This document shows positions 11,488-21,318 of a DNA stretch of 64,000 bases, in pieces. The notes under the pieces were generated by a model that searched no databases, was not told where the DNA came from, and saw only the letters and a list, made by a program, of their open reading frames with translations. Within the stretch, counting starts at the first letter, position 1; each line of letters opens with the position of its first letter. The position numbers and the translations under genes were made by a program. The stretch comes from Kappaphycus alvarezii (Eukaryota > Rhodophyta > Florideophyceae > Gigartinales > Solieriaceae): assembly GCA_002205965.3 (NCBI GenBank), contig NADL03000697.1:186001-250000 (forward strand), given 5' to 3'.

Positions 11488-11844
11488 ATGTCATTTCTTG
11501 AAGTGAGGCCACATGTTCCATTAGGGATTGAGGTGATTAGGTGCGAGCTTACAGAGTTCCGGCTTAGCAGCTTGGAAGCGTCACCCTCGAAATCGGGCCG
11601 GAGTCCGGCCAATGGAATGAATTGCAAAGCAAAGATTTATTTTCATATTTCAAAATCATCGTACACTGCGAAATTCTTTCTGGATTATTTTGTGTCACAA
11701 GTTTATATTAATCCCAGTTATGAAAAAGATAGAGTCTTATTACTAAGTACGACAAACTTTTCACCATTGTTATCACATATATCTGGATTCAGATCTTATG
11801 AAAGACTCAATAATGAATTGATGGTGAAAAATAAGAAACGATAA
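11488..11844 (+). other. Unassigned 118-codon open frame
   Basis: ATG-started frame of 118 codons in otherwise stop-dense AT-rich DNA. The frame is also open upstream to 11392, without another ATG. The 11510-11620 part has a local GC peak (SSLEASPSKSGRSPANGMNC); the rest is compositionally like its AT-rich surroundings. No family recognised and no domain, signal peptide or membrane segment seen. It may be chance, or a remnant exon. Confidence 0.2.
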
Positions 11845-14800
11845 TCTAGAGTTGATTACTTACCATAGCTGATTCAAGGCAAAAATGATATTTTTTCGAA
11901 TTAGGCTCTTCTTTGAGGACCCTGTTACTGTAAAGGTAGTAAATTAAAATTTTGCAATATGATCTAAAATTTTCGAGAATTTTATCGTACTTTGACCCCT
12001 AAAGAATCCTATTTTTGATTTGTCGATGCCAGAAAAGTATGTAAAGATATTCCTGAACAGAAATTAATCTAATCAATAAAAAGGAACTCAAAACATGATC
12101 CCCACTTTTATAACGGGATTTAAGAAATTAAAGATGCTCATTTCCGAACCGCAAGGCTATAAAATTTGACCCCAGTTTCGGTTTCCCAGAGTGTAACACG
12201 AGGTACATACAAAAATCAGAAGCATAAGGAACGACATTTTTATGCAATATTCTTGTAAAATAAACTATAATTCCAGTGGAATCAGTTGTAATTTGGTGAA
12301 GTGAAATCGCATTATCGTTACTTCTGAAACATTGTCGTGGCTGAACTAAAGTACTGGACACGGAAATAGCAACTTTCTTATCCTCAAAGTCATAAAAAAT
12401 ATTCTCAAAACTGCAGTAGTTCGAATAGAACTACAAAAAAATATTTACATCGCAGCTAGATTTATATATGAGCAAAATAAACGTTCATGAAACAAGCCTG
12501 AAGCTCCCAATGGAGCCCAAATATCCATGTTGTTGAATACAGTGCACAATGTCCTTCACTAATTTTAGTCTTAATGATCTTCTATGGACTCATTTTTATC
12601 GTTTCGTTAACCCATCAGTGCATTCATGTCGTTAAATTCTTTTTTTCACAAGAAAATCTTGTGATGACTTATAGAAAATTTGTAAAATTTTTCAAAAATG
12701 CACTAATAGGTACCATAGTATGTCTTTTTAAACCTGAGTGTCATTTTGGATCCGTACTGTCTTTATTAACATAAGCGGGTAGGCTTTATTTCTAAGCAAC
12801 TTGAAAGAATAGATGGCAGTGCACAAAGTTAGGTTCTATTTCACTGAAACGAATCGTGACCCTCAGCAGATGGTCTTTGATATCAAAAATGGATTTTTCT
12901 TTACCATGCATTTACTATAAGTGAAAAACTACATGCATCATTGACCAAACTTATACTTAATTTACTATTCAATCATTTTTAGTTCTGAGGAAAATCTCAT
13001 CTCATGGTAAAATTGTTCTTAAATTTAGAAACTAAAACCAGAAGGGAAATATGAATCATGTTAATATCCTTCACATATAACTATAGTAAACTTTGAGGAC
13101 AAAATTTGGTACGAAACAGTCAATTCTTTTGTATTTCTATTAGAAGTAAACTATCGAGTGAAATATTTTATCCAACGGAATAAACACGGGGTACGAGGAA
13201 ACTTTCAGACAAGGTAATCATTAGTCGACGAGAAAGGCTTAAAAATATTAAGTATAGCGTTGATTTATTGAAAACACCATAAAGCCAATGAAATCAGAGA
13301 TTTTGAAAATGGGCAACGTTCAACCTGCAAAGATGAAAATGGCCATTTTTTAATTTTGAAGGGTACAAGAACGAGAATAAATGAAACAATTGAGGAAAAT
13401 TATCTGGCTGTATGATTTTAACTGCATAATTAAGTGCCAGTACCTTCAATTCCGCAATACATCTTTATTTACTGAAGATCAAGTGGAGGCTGCAGTGTCC
13501 AATTTAAAACGTTTACAATTAAATTAGAAATTGCCTTATTTTTTTCCAATCTGAGCCACTTTAAAGGTTCAATAGGCCTAATAATAATATAAACGTCTGA
13601 AGTCAGATATTTTTAGCTTTATATGTTGATATTTAAAATTAATTAAAACAACGAGGAAAACATTTCTTCACCTCGGAAATAGAACTTTGTAAAATTAGGA
13701 TCAAAAAGAAAGATGTAATTGCTTACTAACAGAAGATTCCGATGTTTTTCACAAACTTTGAAGCCAATATTCTACCTTTGAACAATGATAAGTGGGAAAC
13801 AATGATGTACGAGATAAGTGAAACTCCATGAAATTATTAAATATTCTTTAACACATTAAAAATAATAAAGTAGTTCCCTTAACGTGATCTAAAGTGCTTC
13901 AGTTTTGATGGTACATATGTGGATATAAATTTCGGAAGGGAAAAATCGGAAATTTTCATTCCCAACTTGTTGCTCCAGAACATAGGAATCAAAGTTAATC
14001 AGTGAAACATGCGCACTTATTCGTTGAAAAGCTGAATCGAAAGAGAAAATCTGATATTATGCGCGTATAATATTATACGCAGATATTATAAATTGGATGC
14101 AGATTGTATACCATATTTATGGGACTTATGGATGCGAATACTGAGGCCGATTAATGGGCTCTCATACTCTGATTTTTATCGACACTGAATATTTCATCTC
14201 CATGTCTCCCATACTTTGATGATGAATCTTTCACTTGGATAAAAGTTCCCTCTTTTTTATCCATAATCATGATAAATTGGGCAGAATTTCCGGGTAAAGA
14301 TTTTAAAGAGTTATTACTTTTCTCTAATTACTGTAAACAAACGTGCAGAATGAAAAGTCGAGCGAAAGTATGGTTGCAGTTTACTATTTGTAGAACTTAA
14401 AGTTCTCCTTGTTATACATTTAAACTATTCGATATGGACATCCTATTTATCAGCAGAAATATTCAAATCATATCCAGACTCTCCACAAAGATTGCTTGAT
14501 ATGAGATTTGCGATTTAGAATTCTTTATTGTCCAAGTAAAGCAAATGAACCCCTGACGCTTTCAGAACAAACTACCATATAAAATGGAAGTGAGGCGACA
14601 TCCTTCAAATATATTTCAGCATTCGCTCACTTTACAGGTATTAATGCTTATCTCTCTTAGCGTTATTGGTTAACTGCCAATAGCTACAAATACAAGCACT
14701 TATATAATAATTCACTTTCTGTATATAACATCATTACGCAGGTAGCCACTCAGAACGAAAATAAAACAAGAAAACATAGCAATGCTACAGACATGAGAAA

Positions 14801-15870
14801 TTTTTCCATTGCTGATGGCACCGAGCGACACTGGAATATTAAGATCTTCGTTGTCTCGCTCTTCGATCAACATTCCATCGTCTTTTTCGACCTACTTTTT
14901 TTCCAGTGACTAGACTACAACAGAACTTTTGTCTCTTGTGAAGAATGTATTTCGGTGAGCTCAAGCGTTGAGTATTTTGTTTTCGCCGATTTTCCCCGCC
15001 AATATTTTCAGATGGAGCATTTCTCCTGTAGTTGAGATGTAGAAAACGGGGTAGCATGCTGTATATTATGTTTCATTATCCCCACTCAAATAATGCAGTA
15101 TCTCTCCTATTCTTGATGTAGCTAAATAGGCTTAAAATTACAATCCTGCAACTCACGTCTAAATCTGCTTTCTCCTCTTTATTGTAGAGGAACATAATCA
15201 GGTTGATTTAGACAGTTTCATGGATAACCTCACTTCTTATCGCATTCTTTTATCGGACTAATTGGATGGTAACCGTTTCCAGCAGCTTATACGCACTACT
15301 GCGTGAATAGAGAACCAATGACCAGTTGTTACGTTAATAACATGAGTGAAACGTTCTGCACTGTTTTGGCGAGTCGTTAATTTGTATCAACATTACATCT
15401 GTTTATTTTGGACACCATATTTTGGTACGAGAATCGACATTTTAAGAAAAGGGGAAATCTTCTTTCCTAGAGTGAGGCCAGTTGTCACCCAACCCAATAC
15501 CTACAGTGTATGTAAATCTTTACTGATCTTTGCACGTTATTGATCCCTTGGTGTGGAGGCTTGCATCCACTATGCTTGATCCCCGAGTAAGTAGTTGCCT
15601 CATTTTGGGAAAGGGGGTAAAGTTTGGTTTCTTTTCCGCTGCAGGGCACCAACGGAGGTTTGTATGGAGGGAGGAGGCATATACATGCTCTAATAACGAG
15701 TCGATAGGGCATTTTTACAATACTGGCGTTAATCCGGCCGAAAACCCGGTTTATAAGACAAAACAGCTACCGTAACGCGTCTTTGCATGAGGAAGGGTCG
15801 CATTCTACACAAGGTCTCCAAATGAACCTACATTCCAAATATTTAGCTACCCAACCTTTTCTTCCCGGGG
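11845..15870. other. AT-rich non-coding stretch
   Basis: AT-rich DNA without a supportable gene. GC rises gradually after about 14.8 kb. Short frames at 12128-12361, 14839-15057 and 15346-15775 show no recognisable content. One perfect palindrome at 14063-14080 is listed separately. Confidence 0.55.
14063..14080. repeat. Perfect 18-bp palindrome
   Basis: GCGTATAATATTATACGC reads identically on both strands. It is flanked by two near-copies of GATATTATA-type sequence, giving a small AT-rich symmetric cluster. No gene lies next to it. Confidence 0.9.
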
Positions 15871-16143
15871 AAGTTTTGGGTGTTTTACTCTTGGAAAATA
15901 TATCTGATCTATCCATGGCTTTCCTGTCGCGGAGAAGTGAGAGCAAAACGTTTGGGTGGGTCAATATTTAGAATGCAGGGTCTATTCATGCGGTTTGCTT
16001 GATAGCTGACCTGAAGGTAGCTTTTTAGGGCGCATAGTTCCTCATTCCTGTGTCAGCATACCTTTTTGAGTCGATTGTGGTTGTCTGGAAAACTATGGGA
16101 TAGATTGGATATATCTTCCAAGAGTAAAACATCCAAACCTTTC
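15871..16143. repeat. Imperfect inverted repeat (foldback) with ~55-bp arms
   Basis: The left arm 15871-15924 (including TTTTACTCTTGGAAAATATA and TCTATCCATGG) matches the reverse complement of the right arm 16087-16143 (including CCATGGATAGATCA-like CTATGGGATAGATT and TCCAAGAGTAAAACATCC). The spacer is about 160 bp. Arms are imperfect. It could be a decayed foldback or MITE-like element; no target-site duplication was identified. Confidence 0.7.
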
Positions 16144-16273
16144 CCCCTATCCTACGGAAAGTGTTCGGGTTCTTTAATAATTTAAATTGAGCCAATAACT
16201 CTGTCGCAGCAAATGAAACCCCCCTCCCCGCCCTATAATTTCAGGTAAGAGTGGCTATCCCCCGGTAAGTTCT

Positions 16274-16361
16274 AAATGTGTTCAAGATAATGTGCAGTGT
16301 GGCACAGTTTCGCCTGAAAGGCTAGCTGGAAGCCGGCCAGCAGGCGTATCACATTGAACAT
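16274..16361. repeat. Imperfect nested inverted repeat
   Basis: Nested complementary blocks surround a central GCTGG-aagccgg-CCAGC stem (16325-16329 with 16337-16341). CGCCTG (16311-16316) pairs with CAGGCG (16341-16346, sharing one base with the inner stem). An outer TGTTCAAgaTAATGTG block pairs with CACATTGAACA. The whole could extrude as a cruciform or fold as RNA. No gene is attached. Confidence 0.5.
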
Positions 16362-17303
16362 GACTGCTGCTGCCCCATGCCTTTAAGTTTAAACAGATCG
16401 AACCGTTCTAAATGTCTCCTTTTCCCTTGCAACCGCGCAACGCACGTCCAAAGGCATGGATAGAACCGACCACATTTTTTATAAATGATAATAACCCAAA
16501 CATTCCCCATTCAGGGCCACCTCGGTTAGCACAAGGTACGCGTCTGAGTACCAGCCTCCGAGGGAAGATATAGGGATGAGCATGAGTCTACTTTTGGTGT
16601 TAATCGCGATAAAAGATTCATATCTTCTATACTTTTGTGCCTTTGCAGCGTTGAGGGATATGAGCTTGGCAGCGGTGCGCACTGTTGATACTGGCCATGA
16701 GTAACTCAAGGTTGTCTATCGAATTGTGATCCTGATATGAAGGGAAGAACTGGTGGAGCATATCCATATCCCGGTGGGGCTACTGTCTGAATGATGTCCT
16801 GAATTTTTGTTCTGGTTGCGTGATATTCTCGCGAGTGGAAGTTGCTGGCACGGTCAGAGAGACTGTCAGTTTTAGAATGCGTCTCTCCCAGCCGACAAAG
16901 AGACATGCGGTTATAGTAGCAGGGTGTAGTTGGGTTTACCTGGTGCTTGATAGATTGGAGGCTACAGTAGTAGAGTTGAAGTAGTGCAATTGAGAGGCAC
17001 CATAGACCTCCCACTGTGCTACCCGATCAACACGCATTCTCCTTTTGGAGGGCGTGAGTGGTTTGGCAAATGAGAAATTGAGGAAATCCGTACCTCCAGT
17101 GCTTTTTATTGCCCCAATGTCCGGCCGTGTGCAATGCAGGCCATCCCTCGGCTAGATGGCGGGGTCACGAGCAGCTTTCTGCAGGTTTTGGGAAAGCCAA
17201 TGTACTTTACGGTCATGTTTTCGTATTCTGCGGTCTCCATACACGCAGTGTAGGAGATGATCATCAAAACGATCACGTGTTTTTAGGTAGTTTCCTAAAG
17301 GGA

Positions 17304-17334
17304 CAACAGTTGTTCCCGAGGGGAACAACTGTTG
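17304..17334. repeat. Perfect inverted repeat, 14-bp arms, 3-nt loop
   Basis: CAACAGTTGTTCCC (17304-17317) and GGGAACAACTGTTG (17321-17334) are exact reverse complements separated by GAG. An outer AAAGG/CCTTT pair (17297-17301 with 17335-17339) extends the stem after a 2-nt bulge. A T-run follows on the plus strand, which resembles a terminator hairpin, but no gene precedes it. Confidence 0.9.
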
Positions 17335-17769
17335 CCTTTTATTTGGGAGAGGGAGTCGTCTGTGTCTAGGGCCATTGTATAGAGAGTGCTAAAACTATAA
17401 AGTCGGATCAAGGACAGCGGTTAAGGATACCGCATTGGGTAGTAGAGTCGCATTGCAGTGCAACAAAGCGAAAATGAGAATAAACAAGGGAGCCAATTGA
17501 ATCTGCAGCATTGACAGGAATCTTTTCAAAGTTGCCAGAATCTCGACTTTGCAAAGGATGTCTCTATTCCGGTTGTCAACATCGTACACGTGCAAAGCAG
17601 ACGTATCCATATGAAAGCAGCAGCTCTTGTCGGAACCAGAACAGAGTTGATCGGGAACCCTGTTCAACATTGATATCTCTCTCAGTAAGCGGGTCTCTCC
17701 CTGTTTTGGACTACGTTGCGGACTCGATTGGTCCAACAAGGCGTGCGATTAGTTCCTCCCTCGCATCGC

Positions 17770-17804
17770 GGCTTGTACAAGCCAAGAGGGAGCGATTGCT
17801 CCCT
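17770..17804. repeat. Two adjacent perfect palindromic elements
   Basis: GGCTTGTACAAGCC (17770-17783) is a perfect palindrome. Immediately after it, AGGGAGC (17787-17793) pairs with GCTCCCT (17798-17804) around a GATT loop. Confidence 0.9.
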
Positions 17805-17823
17805 TGAAGAGGGTTTCAACTGG

Positions 17824-17890
17824 TCACTTGTAACAAAAAAATAGGGTGTGTGTTTACGGCGAGACTGCGGAGGCTGAAAAGCGGCAGAGT
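17824..17890 (+). repeat. Diverged direct duplication, first copy
   Basis: The stretch running CACTTGTAACAAAAAAATAG, GTGTGTTTAC and GGAGGCTGAAAAGCGG resembles 18516-18580, which runs CATGCGACAAGGGAAAAAAG, TTGTGTTTAC and GGAGGGCTTGAAAGCGG. Spacing of the blocks is nearly the same. No open frame is shared. Confidence 0.5.
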
Positions 17891-18515
17891 TGATCAGTAG
17901 TCATCTTCAAATTCTTGTTTTGTTTTCTACGTGACAACACCCTTGTTTTATGACAGGGGAAACGTAGGGTTGGTTTCGTGGGATGGAAAAGTTGGTGAAA
18001 GGGCTAGGAAGCTATGCGGTACAGCGATGTCGAGGGATCGATTGTAAAGCCAGGCGGGAAGGACTGTCGGCTGTACCATTGTTGTTGATTTCATTTCCGT
18101 GACCCCTCGCGTCGACAATCTCCGATTTCTCGATGACCTCACAAAACTACGCCCTTCCAGATTCCTTTGAGCTGGCTCAACAACGACAGTCATGCTTGAC
18201 TGGCGAATTAGATTGCGGTCAGAGGGAGCGATGCAAAGTATCCTTTGTATGTTGCCGGGTTTGTGTAGTGAGAAATTCTGCGCAGGTTGAGAAGGGTTGG
18301 CATTTTATTTGTTGATACGCAAGTGATTATTTTCCGAGGAATGATGTAATGAACGGTGGAGCTGCGGTCGTCTTTGGGCGGTGCTTTGATGTTTTTCCAT
18401 GCAAACAAGTACCGTATCGCAGTCATTTCAAGGAAAAAAGTTTTTGGTTGAAAAGAGAATGTCAAAGCGTGTGCAGGGCTTTGTCGATGTAGTATTCAGT
18501 CGTATTGCTGCACAT

Positions 18516-18580
18516 GCGACAAGGGAAAAAAGGGGTTGTGTTTACTGGGAAACTTTGGAGGGCTTGAAAGCGGGGTTAAG
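18516..18580 (+). repeat. Diverged direct duplication, second copy
   Basis: Partner of 17824-17890, about 690 bp downstream. The blocks GGGGTTGTGTTTACTGGGAA and GGAGGGCTTGAAAGCGG correspond to those of the first copy. Confidence 0.5.
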
Positions 18581-18626
18581 GTAGGCTTTTGGTAACCGCT
18601 TTGCGAAAACAGAAGACCTATTGTAT

Positions 18627-18642
18627 CTAATTCCGGAATTAG
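18627..18642. repeat. Perfect 16-bp palindrome
   Basis: CTAATTCCGGAATTAG is identical on both strands. Confidence 0.9.
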
Positions 18643-18896
18643 GATCAATGTCAAGCGAAAGCGGCAAAAACACACGGGAGATGATCGATGGCGGTGACCA
18701 AAAGTTTCCACATGCAAGTTGACGCAATGGCTCAAGTTGCATGTATGGGAGAGAAATGACTGGAATGGAGAGAGAAGATATCGGTTGCAGAGCAGCAACG
18801 ACACGAGGAATGAAAAATGCACCCAAGGATTTTGGGATCATCGGTGAAACTGTTGTGATGCAAATGAAAAGCTTGTGCATATTCTACGTGCCAATG

Positions 18897-18915
18897 AGCG
18901 GGCTTGAAACCCGCT
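18897..18915. repeat. Hairpin, 6-bp GC-rich arms
   Basis: AGCGGG and CCCGCT pair around a CTTGAAA loop. Confidence 0.8.
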
Positions 18916-19059
18916 GTGCAATTTGAGGCAAATGGCACTTTTTGCGTCTTCAACAAGGCGGTGAGCGAGACGCGAATGGCACGAGTATGCAAACAGGCGA
19001 TAGGGTTGCCTGGCAGGGGTTGAGGTTCAGTAGTTGACTCGCCGTTGCAGGTAGTATTG

Positions 19060-19098
19060 CGAGCTCACTTTAGCTCGGGCATAAGATTGCAGTGCAAT
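19060..19098. repeat. Two short inverted repeats
   Basis: CGAGCT (19060-19065) pairs with AGCTCG (19072-19077). Then ATTGCA-G-TGCAAT occupies 19086-19098. Confidence 0.75.
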
Positions 19099-19311
19099 AG
19101 ATAAACACAGGATGTTACCGTACATGAGCGGTAAGCGGCATGAGAGTTTTGGAGCTGGATGCCGTCAACAATGCCTGGAACTAGATAGATTCAACTGTAA
19201 ACTGGAAAGGATTCAAAGGGTCAAAAGTGAGACAATGGGGAAAGTCCCTTCCAAGGATGGCAGCGTATGTCCTAGCCTCGCCTCGCCTAGCCTTTTGTAA
19301 AGTACAGCTGT

Positions 19312-19327
19312 ATTGCAATCCTGCAAT
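19312..19327. repeat. Short inverted repeat ATTGCA/TGCAAT
   Basis: ATTGCA and TGCAAT are separated by ATCC. The arms are the same as in the element at 19086-19098, so this arm sequence recurs within 250 bp. Confidence 0.75.
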
Positions 19328-20055
19328 CTGTACTGCAGGTATCGGATTTTCGACAAAAGCTGCGATTTGATTTGTCTTGAGCGATCGAATTGGCCACTTG
19401 CCATTGGCCATGCTTCACTTTGCTTTTTTGCGAGAAACACCTTTTGTCTTATTTGCACATGTATTATTCTCTAGCGTGGCACAAATGCCAACAATCAGGC
19501 CTGCCTTGCTCCACTCTTTTCTTCTTGCCACTGGGCTGGAGTTTTTGGACGAGTGGAGTTGTTTTTGTTTTGTTTATTGCAAGTCTCAAAAGCAACCCTA
19601 TCTTTCATGCAAAAATCCGCATCTCTTTCCCCTTTTCCTTCTCCACATAACACTCGCTGTAATAATAATAATAACTTGATGATACCAATGTATAATCCGT
19701 CCTTGCCGTCTCCCATTGTCCCACAGGCGACAAATTGGACAAATTCGATGATGTCACAGTAAAATCCTCATAGATGAGACTAGCCAGCGCACTCTGCAGG
19801 AATGCGCCGCTCTATGGACAACGTTGTACAGTCAGTAACGCGGCATATCCATCCATGCCCCAAATGCGCTGCCCAGGCCCAAAGTGCCAGCGCAGCGGTC
19901 CGGTCCATTGGAATCGTCGCAAAACGAGGCATGTCGGGCAAGACGCAAGCCATCCTGAATCGCCCCTGACGTGCAGACAAACGCCCTACTCTTACGCCCG
20001 AGCTCTGCCGCCACACCCATCGTGCCGCACAGTACTTTACTTTCCTCGGCCCAAG

Positions 20056-20111
20056 TCGGTCGCAGTGCAGTGCCCGCTCTTTGCGGGCAGCGGGCACTGC
20101 ACTGCGACCGA
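20056..20111. repeat. Perfect inverted repeat, 22-bp arms, 12-nt loop
   Basis: The left arm 20056-20077 begins TCGGTCGCAG and ends GTGCCCGC. The right arm 20090-20111 is its exact reverse complement. The loop is TCTTTGCGGGCA. The stem is GC-rich and contains the doubled CAGTGCAGTGC core. This is the longest perfect hairpin in the window outside the satellite. It lies beyond the 3' end of the minus-strand gene at 20415-21057, about 300 bp from its stop. It could act as a transcript-end hairpin, a small structured RNA or a cruciform; none is shown. Confidence 0.95.
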
Positions 20112-20155
20112 GTCTGCACATACACGGGCTGCAAACTCGGGTGTGGTTGGGTCGG

Positions 20156-20174
20156 TTTGATTTGATTTGATTTG
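20156..20174 (+). repeat. (TTTGA)n pentanucleotide microsatellite
   Basis: Three exact TTTGA units followed by TTTG. Confidence 0.85.
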
Positions 20175-20414
20175 CCATCGGGTTTGCGTGTTTGTTGTTT
20201 ACATGTCTCATTGTCAACCAACCGATAGCGCCATTCCGCCGGAGCGTGCACCCCCCCTCCACAACCAACACCCACCTATCTCCTCCTCTAATCTCTACTC
20301 ACGCGATGAAACAAACCAAACAGTCGCACCACCCTGCCTCCACACCCCCACCTCACAAACCCACAATGTCCAAGTAACAACAACGGCGCCTTGCACGAAA
20401 CAAGCGGCACATGC

Positions 20415-21057
20415 TCAGAACGAGTCCCACACGCCCCAATTCTCCTCCGGGGCCTCAAGCGCGACCATAGTCTCCTCAAAAGCGCCAGCACCCAGGGCCA
20501 TAAAATGACACGACTCGAGTGTATCACTGACGGAAACCTGCCCACCCACCTCCCCTCCTCCTCCGCGCACACACACGCGTTCAAGACCGAGGGAGGCGGG
20601 TGTCCCACTGGGGCGGTATCCTATCCAAGAGATCATCCACGACGAAGAGGTCGTTGAATTCCTTTTCGGCCGTGGAATGGACGGGGAGGTCATTGGGAGC
20701 GGGAGGTGCGGTAGCGGCGGAGACGAGACTGGTGGTTCTGGAAGAGGTGTGTTGTTGTAGACGTTGATGGAGTCGGTTGCTGAGCCTTTGCAAGCGATGG
20801 AAAAGTTCGGACTGTTGCTGCTTTTGGTAGCGTAGTTGAGCGAAGAGTTGGTCGGAGGAGACGACTGGGGGGGGAAGGGTGAGGGTGGGGGGGGGAGGCT
20901 TTGTGGATTTGGAGGGGCGGCGACGACGGGGCTTGGAGATGAGGGAGGAGGGGGGCTTGTGGGAGGTGGAGGATTGGGTGGGGAGAGAGATGGGGGCACC
21001 ATTATTGTGTGGTGGCGGGGAGGGGTGGGGTGGGGGTGGGAGTGGAGCGGGGTTGGA
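20415..21057 (-). CDS. 3' part of a spliced Pro-rich, Gln/Leu-rich, acidic-tail protein
   Basis: Family not recognised. The best coding frame on the minus strand opens after a stop at 21061-21063, next to an acceptor-like TATAACAG|. It has no ATG, so a 5' exon is missing from my model. Residues in order are a Pro-rich start, a basic nuclear-localisation-like patch (KPRRRRPSKSTK), a Gln/Leu-rich probable coiled coil (QLFAQLRYQKQQQSELFHRL, then QRLSNRLHQRLQQ), and an acidic hydrophobic segment (EKEFNDLFVVDDLLDRIPP). A putative 82-bp intron (20608-20527, donor CCA|GTGGGA, acceptor GTCAG) joins in frame to an acidic final exon (20526-20415) that includes EETMVALEAPEENWGVWDSF. Without splicing the frame stops at 20581. 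The layout resembles transcription factors with an activation tail (inference). The first plausible ATG, at 21002, is in another frame. Confidence 0.4.
20866..21050 (+). other. G-run-rich strand, G-quadruplex potential
   Basis: The plus strand (non-coding strand of the minus gene) has many runs of three or more G close together: GGGGGGGG-AAGGGTGAGGG, a nine-G run at about 20887-20895, GGGAGGAGGGGGG, and GGCGGGGAGGGGTGGGGTGG. The coding strand reads as Pro-rich codons. Confidence 0.7.
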
Positions 21058-21130
21058 CTGTTATAGTACGAGTGGAGGTTAAGGTTTGGAGATGAGAGAA
21101 GATGAGGGATCAAGGGAGACTGGCACAGTC

Positions 21131-21190
21131 GTGTACAGTAGTGTACAGTAGTGTACAGTAGTGTACAGTAGTGTACAGTAGTGTACAGTA
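21131..21190 (+). repeat. Six exact tandem copies of GTGTACAGTA
   Basis: A 10-bp unit repeated six times without a mismatch. The unit contains the palindromic GTAC and the GTACAGTA motif that recurs through 21.1-22.9 kb. It lies between a TATATATA box and the open frame of the minus-strand gene. It is therefore either in that gene's 5' leader or inside its first intron. Confidence 0.97.
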
Positions 21191-21216
21191 AGGAATCAAG
21201 GACATGGCTTACAGAG

Positions 21217-21224
21217 TATATATA
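21217..21224 (-). promoter_or_regulatory. TATATATA box upstream of the minus gene
   Basis: The minus strand reads GGTATATATACTC about 160 bp upstream of the open frame. Just downstream is CTCT|GTAAGC, which could instead be a splice donor (intron 21212-21058). Promoter and upstream-exon models are alternatives I cannot separate. Confidence 0.3.
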
Positions 21225-21268
21225 CCGTACGTAGGTATCGTGAGCGGCACGAGAATGCAGAGGAATGA

Positions 21269-21318
21269 GGCCATGGCCAAGCCATGGCCAAAAGGGATGC
21301 CATGCCATGCCATGCCAT
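21269..21318 (+). repeat. GGCCATGGCC palindromes and (ATGCC)4
   Basis: GGCCATGGCC is followed two bases later by GCCATGGCC, then four ATGCC units at 21297-21318. The sequence is low-complexity and strongly self-complementary. Confidence 0.85.

Larger units (their letters stand above)
16362..20055. other. GC-moderate non-coding stretch rich in palindromes
   Basis: No gene could be supported. Open frames of 60-114 codons overlap on both strands with no family resemblance, consistent with chance at moderate GC. Instead the stretch contains a series of short perfect inverted repeats, listed separately, and one diverged direct duplication. A short (AAT)n run lies at about 19661-19675. Confidence 0.55.

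Noticed and set aside
17297-17340. Bacterial-style intrinsic terminator
   Set aside because: The hairpin followed by T-rich sequence looks like one, but no gene precedes it and the window is eukaryotic; kept as an inverted repeat only.
16479-18880. Many 60-114-codon frames on both strands
   Set aside because: Moderate-GC DNA gives such frames by chance; no family motif, splice pattern or strand preference seen.
1-20000. tRNA or rRNA genes
   Set aside because: GGTTCAA-like stretches (for example near 412) are not preceded by an acceptor stem or anticodon arm, and no rRNA-conserved block was recognised.
19774-20275. Overlapping 128-163-codon frames on both strands
   Set aside because: Overlapping long frames on both strands of GC-rich DNA, including the 22-bp-arm hairpin; nothing distinguishes any of them as coding.
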